A stretch of 21,492 bases of DNA, from positions 1 through 21,492 of the IMG/VR virus record IMGVR_UViG_3300044695_005910; one strand, given 5' to 3'. The position numbers and the translations under genes are program-made. The DNA comes from a virus. Shown here in pieces: positions 20,569 to 21,492 of this stretch. The notes below the pieces were generated by a model. The model was not told where the DNA came from. It made no database searches and worked only from the letters and a program-made list of their open reading frames with translations. Positions within the stretch are counted from its first letter, which is position 1, and the number at the start of each line of letters is the position of its first letter.

Positions 20569-21258
20569 ATGAAAGGCCAAAATACAATGACAGCAGAAAA
20601 TGGTCAACTGGCTCTCCAGAAGACCCAACCCGTCGAGATCCAACTCGACTCACACGGAGTGCAACTGCGCTCCTTCGACGAGATGGCCCGCTTTTGCAAG
20701 GCCGTCGTCAACAGTGGACTGGCTCCGAAAGGCTTTAGCTCGCCGGAGGCCGTCATGGTCGCCGTGCAGCATGGCTTGGAACTGGGCCTCGCGCCCATGC
20801 AGGCGCTCCAGTCCATCGCCATCATCAACGGCAAGCCCTGCATCTACGGTGATGCGGCGCTGGCGCTCTGCACCGCACACCCGTCGTTTCTCGACATCGA
20901 AGAAACGGTTGGCCGCGACAAAACGGCTGAAGGTCACGTTGCCACATGCATCGTGAAACGCCGCGACCGCAGTGCCGTCGTCCGCACGTTCAGCGAGGCT
21001 GACGCGAAGAAGGCGCAACTCTGGGGCAAGAGTGGGCCTTGGCAGCAATACCCCAGCCGCATGCTACAGATGCGGGCAAGATCGTGGGCGCTCCGCGATG
21101 CCTTCCCCGACGCGCTGCGCGGTCTGGGCATCCGCGAAGAGGTGGCCGACTACCAAGTCAAGGTGGCCCGCGGGCGCGAAGTCGCGTCCAGCGTAGTGCA
21201 ACGCGCCGCGCTTAACGACAAGGCGACCGGCGAACTGTTTGCGGAGGTGCTGAAATGA
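20569..21258 (+). CDS. recT: RecT-family single-strand annealing protein
   Basis: The protein shows the RecT-type core: FDEMARFCKAVVNSGLAP, SSPEAVMVAVQHGLELGL, ALQSIAIINGKPCIYGDAAL, then KKAQLWGKSGPWQQYPSRML and ALRDAFPDAL. These proteins coat single-stranded DNA and anneal complementary strands, working with a 5'-3' exonuclease. Three in-frame ATGs (20509, 20569, 20587) are possible. The first would place the leader hairpin in the coding region; 20569 and 20587 both fit the usual N-terminus and differ by six residues. The exonuclease gene follows with an ATGA overlap, giving a RecE/RecT-type pair for phage recombination and replication. Length (about 223-229 residues) is slightly shorter than E. 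coli RecT. Confidence 0.85.
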   Translation: MKGQNTMTAENGQLALQKTQPVEIQLDSHGVQLRSFDEMARFCKAVVNSGLAPKGFSSPEAVMVAVQHGLELGLAPMQALQSIAIINGKPCIYGDAALALCTAHPSFLDIEETVGRDKTAEGHVATCIVKRRDRSAVVRTFSEADAKKAQLWGKSGPWQQYPSRMLQMRARSWALRDAFPDALRGLGIREEVADYQVKVARGREVASSVVQRAALNDKATGELFAEVLK

Positions 21259-21492
21259 ACAGCGGCATCCTCTCGTTACCGGAAGGCCAGTATCGCGCCG
21301 CCGAAGGGATCAGCAAATCGTTGCTCGACTGGATTGCGCCGCCCAAAACGCCCGCACATTTCAAGGCCAAGCTGGACGGGTTGATCCCCGACGAGCAGAC
21401 GCCCGCGATGCGCTTGGGCAGCATGATCCACCGCGCCATTTTGGAACCGGAAACGGTTGCGGGCGCGTGGGTGATCAAGCCCGCGGGCATGA
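21255..21492 (+). CDS. RecE/exonuclease VIII-like nuclease (3' partial)
   Basis: Only the first 79 codons are in the window. GGAGG (21243-21247) precedes the start, which overlaps the recT stop. The visible part reads YRAAEGISKSLLDWIAPPKTPAHFKAKLDG in two pieces, then TPAMRLGSMIHRAILEPE. That is the N-terminal signature of the phage PD-(D/E)XK exonucleases related to the RecE C-terminal domain (the 'G-I-S-K-S-L-L-D' helix and the 'R-x-G-x-x-x-H-x-x-x-L-E-P-E' helix, whose His is conserved). The catalytic acids lie beyond the window. It would resect double-stranded ends to give the single strand used by RecT. Confidence 0.8.
   Translation, partial: MNSGILSLPEGQYRAAEGISKSLLDWIAPPKTPAHFKAKLDGLIPDEQTPAMRLGSMIHRAILEPETVAGAWVIKPAGM

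Noticed and set aside
1-21492. CRISPR array, tRNA or rRNA genes, insertion sequences
   Set aside because: No regularly spaced repeats of CRISPR length, no tRNA-like GGTTCGA-bearing cloverleaf that I could fold, and no transposase or terminal inverted repeats were seen.

Overview
This window looks like part of a temperate, tailed, probably podovirus-like phage or prophage genome. It runs from the virion ejection-protein genes through the adhesin, lysis and integration genes into the early recombination genes. Every gene is on the + strand except the integrase. The host is not identifiable from the sequence alone. The lipoprotein signal and the peptidoglycan-targeting lysis genes argue for a Gram-negative host. 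High GC with strong GC at third codon positions, and many starts without a Shine-Dalgarno sequence but coupled as ATGA, GTGA or TAATG overlaps, would suit an environmental lineage such as Verrucomicrobiota; that placement is a guess.

Layout: (1) 2-10395 holds two internal virion/ejection-type proteins, one ending in a lytic transglycosylase domain (its 5' end lies outside the window) and one of 2781 residues. The giant protein carries a chain of exchangeable modules in its middle, including an ADP-ribosyltransferase-like domain of the phage polyvalent-protein type. The modules are separated by five copies of a short N/S-Y-S-I motif, and two of them are clearly less GC-rich than the flanks. 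(2) 10443-16145 is the host-recognition cassette: a tailspike with a T7-fibre-like N-terminus and a pectate-lyase-like beta helix, a small holin-like membrane protein, several small unknowns, a modular tail fibre, and a LamG/concanavalin-like lectin protein. (3) 16177-16911 is a lysis cassette: small lipoprotein, small membrane protein (holin candidate) and M15 peptidase endolysin. (4) 16892-17413 is a PD-(D/E)XK nuclease of the type related to the intron endonuclease I-Ssp6803I. It converges on (5) a tyrosine integrase on the minus strand (17406-18551). (6) 18552-18779 is a repeat-rich intergenic region. (7) 18780-20506 is a run of very small early genes, with two ribbon-helix-helix (RHH) regulators and a set of ACTGTC-N-GACAGT palindromes. 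One pair of palindromes brackets a sigma70-like promoter. (8) 20569 to the end is a RecT single-strand annealing protein followed by a RecE-like exonuclease cut by the window end.

How it fits together: the ejection proteins probably cross the envelope with the DNA and may deliver the ADP-ribosyltransferase into the host. The adhesin cassette sets host range. The lipoprotein, membrane protein and peptidase release progeny. The integrase and the RecT/RecE pair handle integration and replication or recombination. The RHH proteins are the best candidates for the early-region switch, since no CI-like repressor is visible. The most notable points are the modular giant protein and the RHH/operator array.
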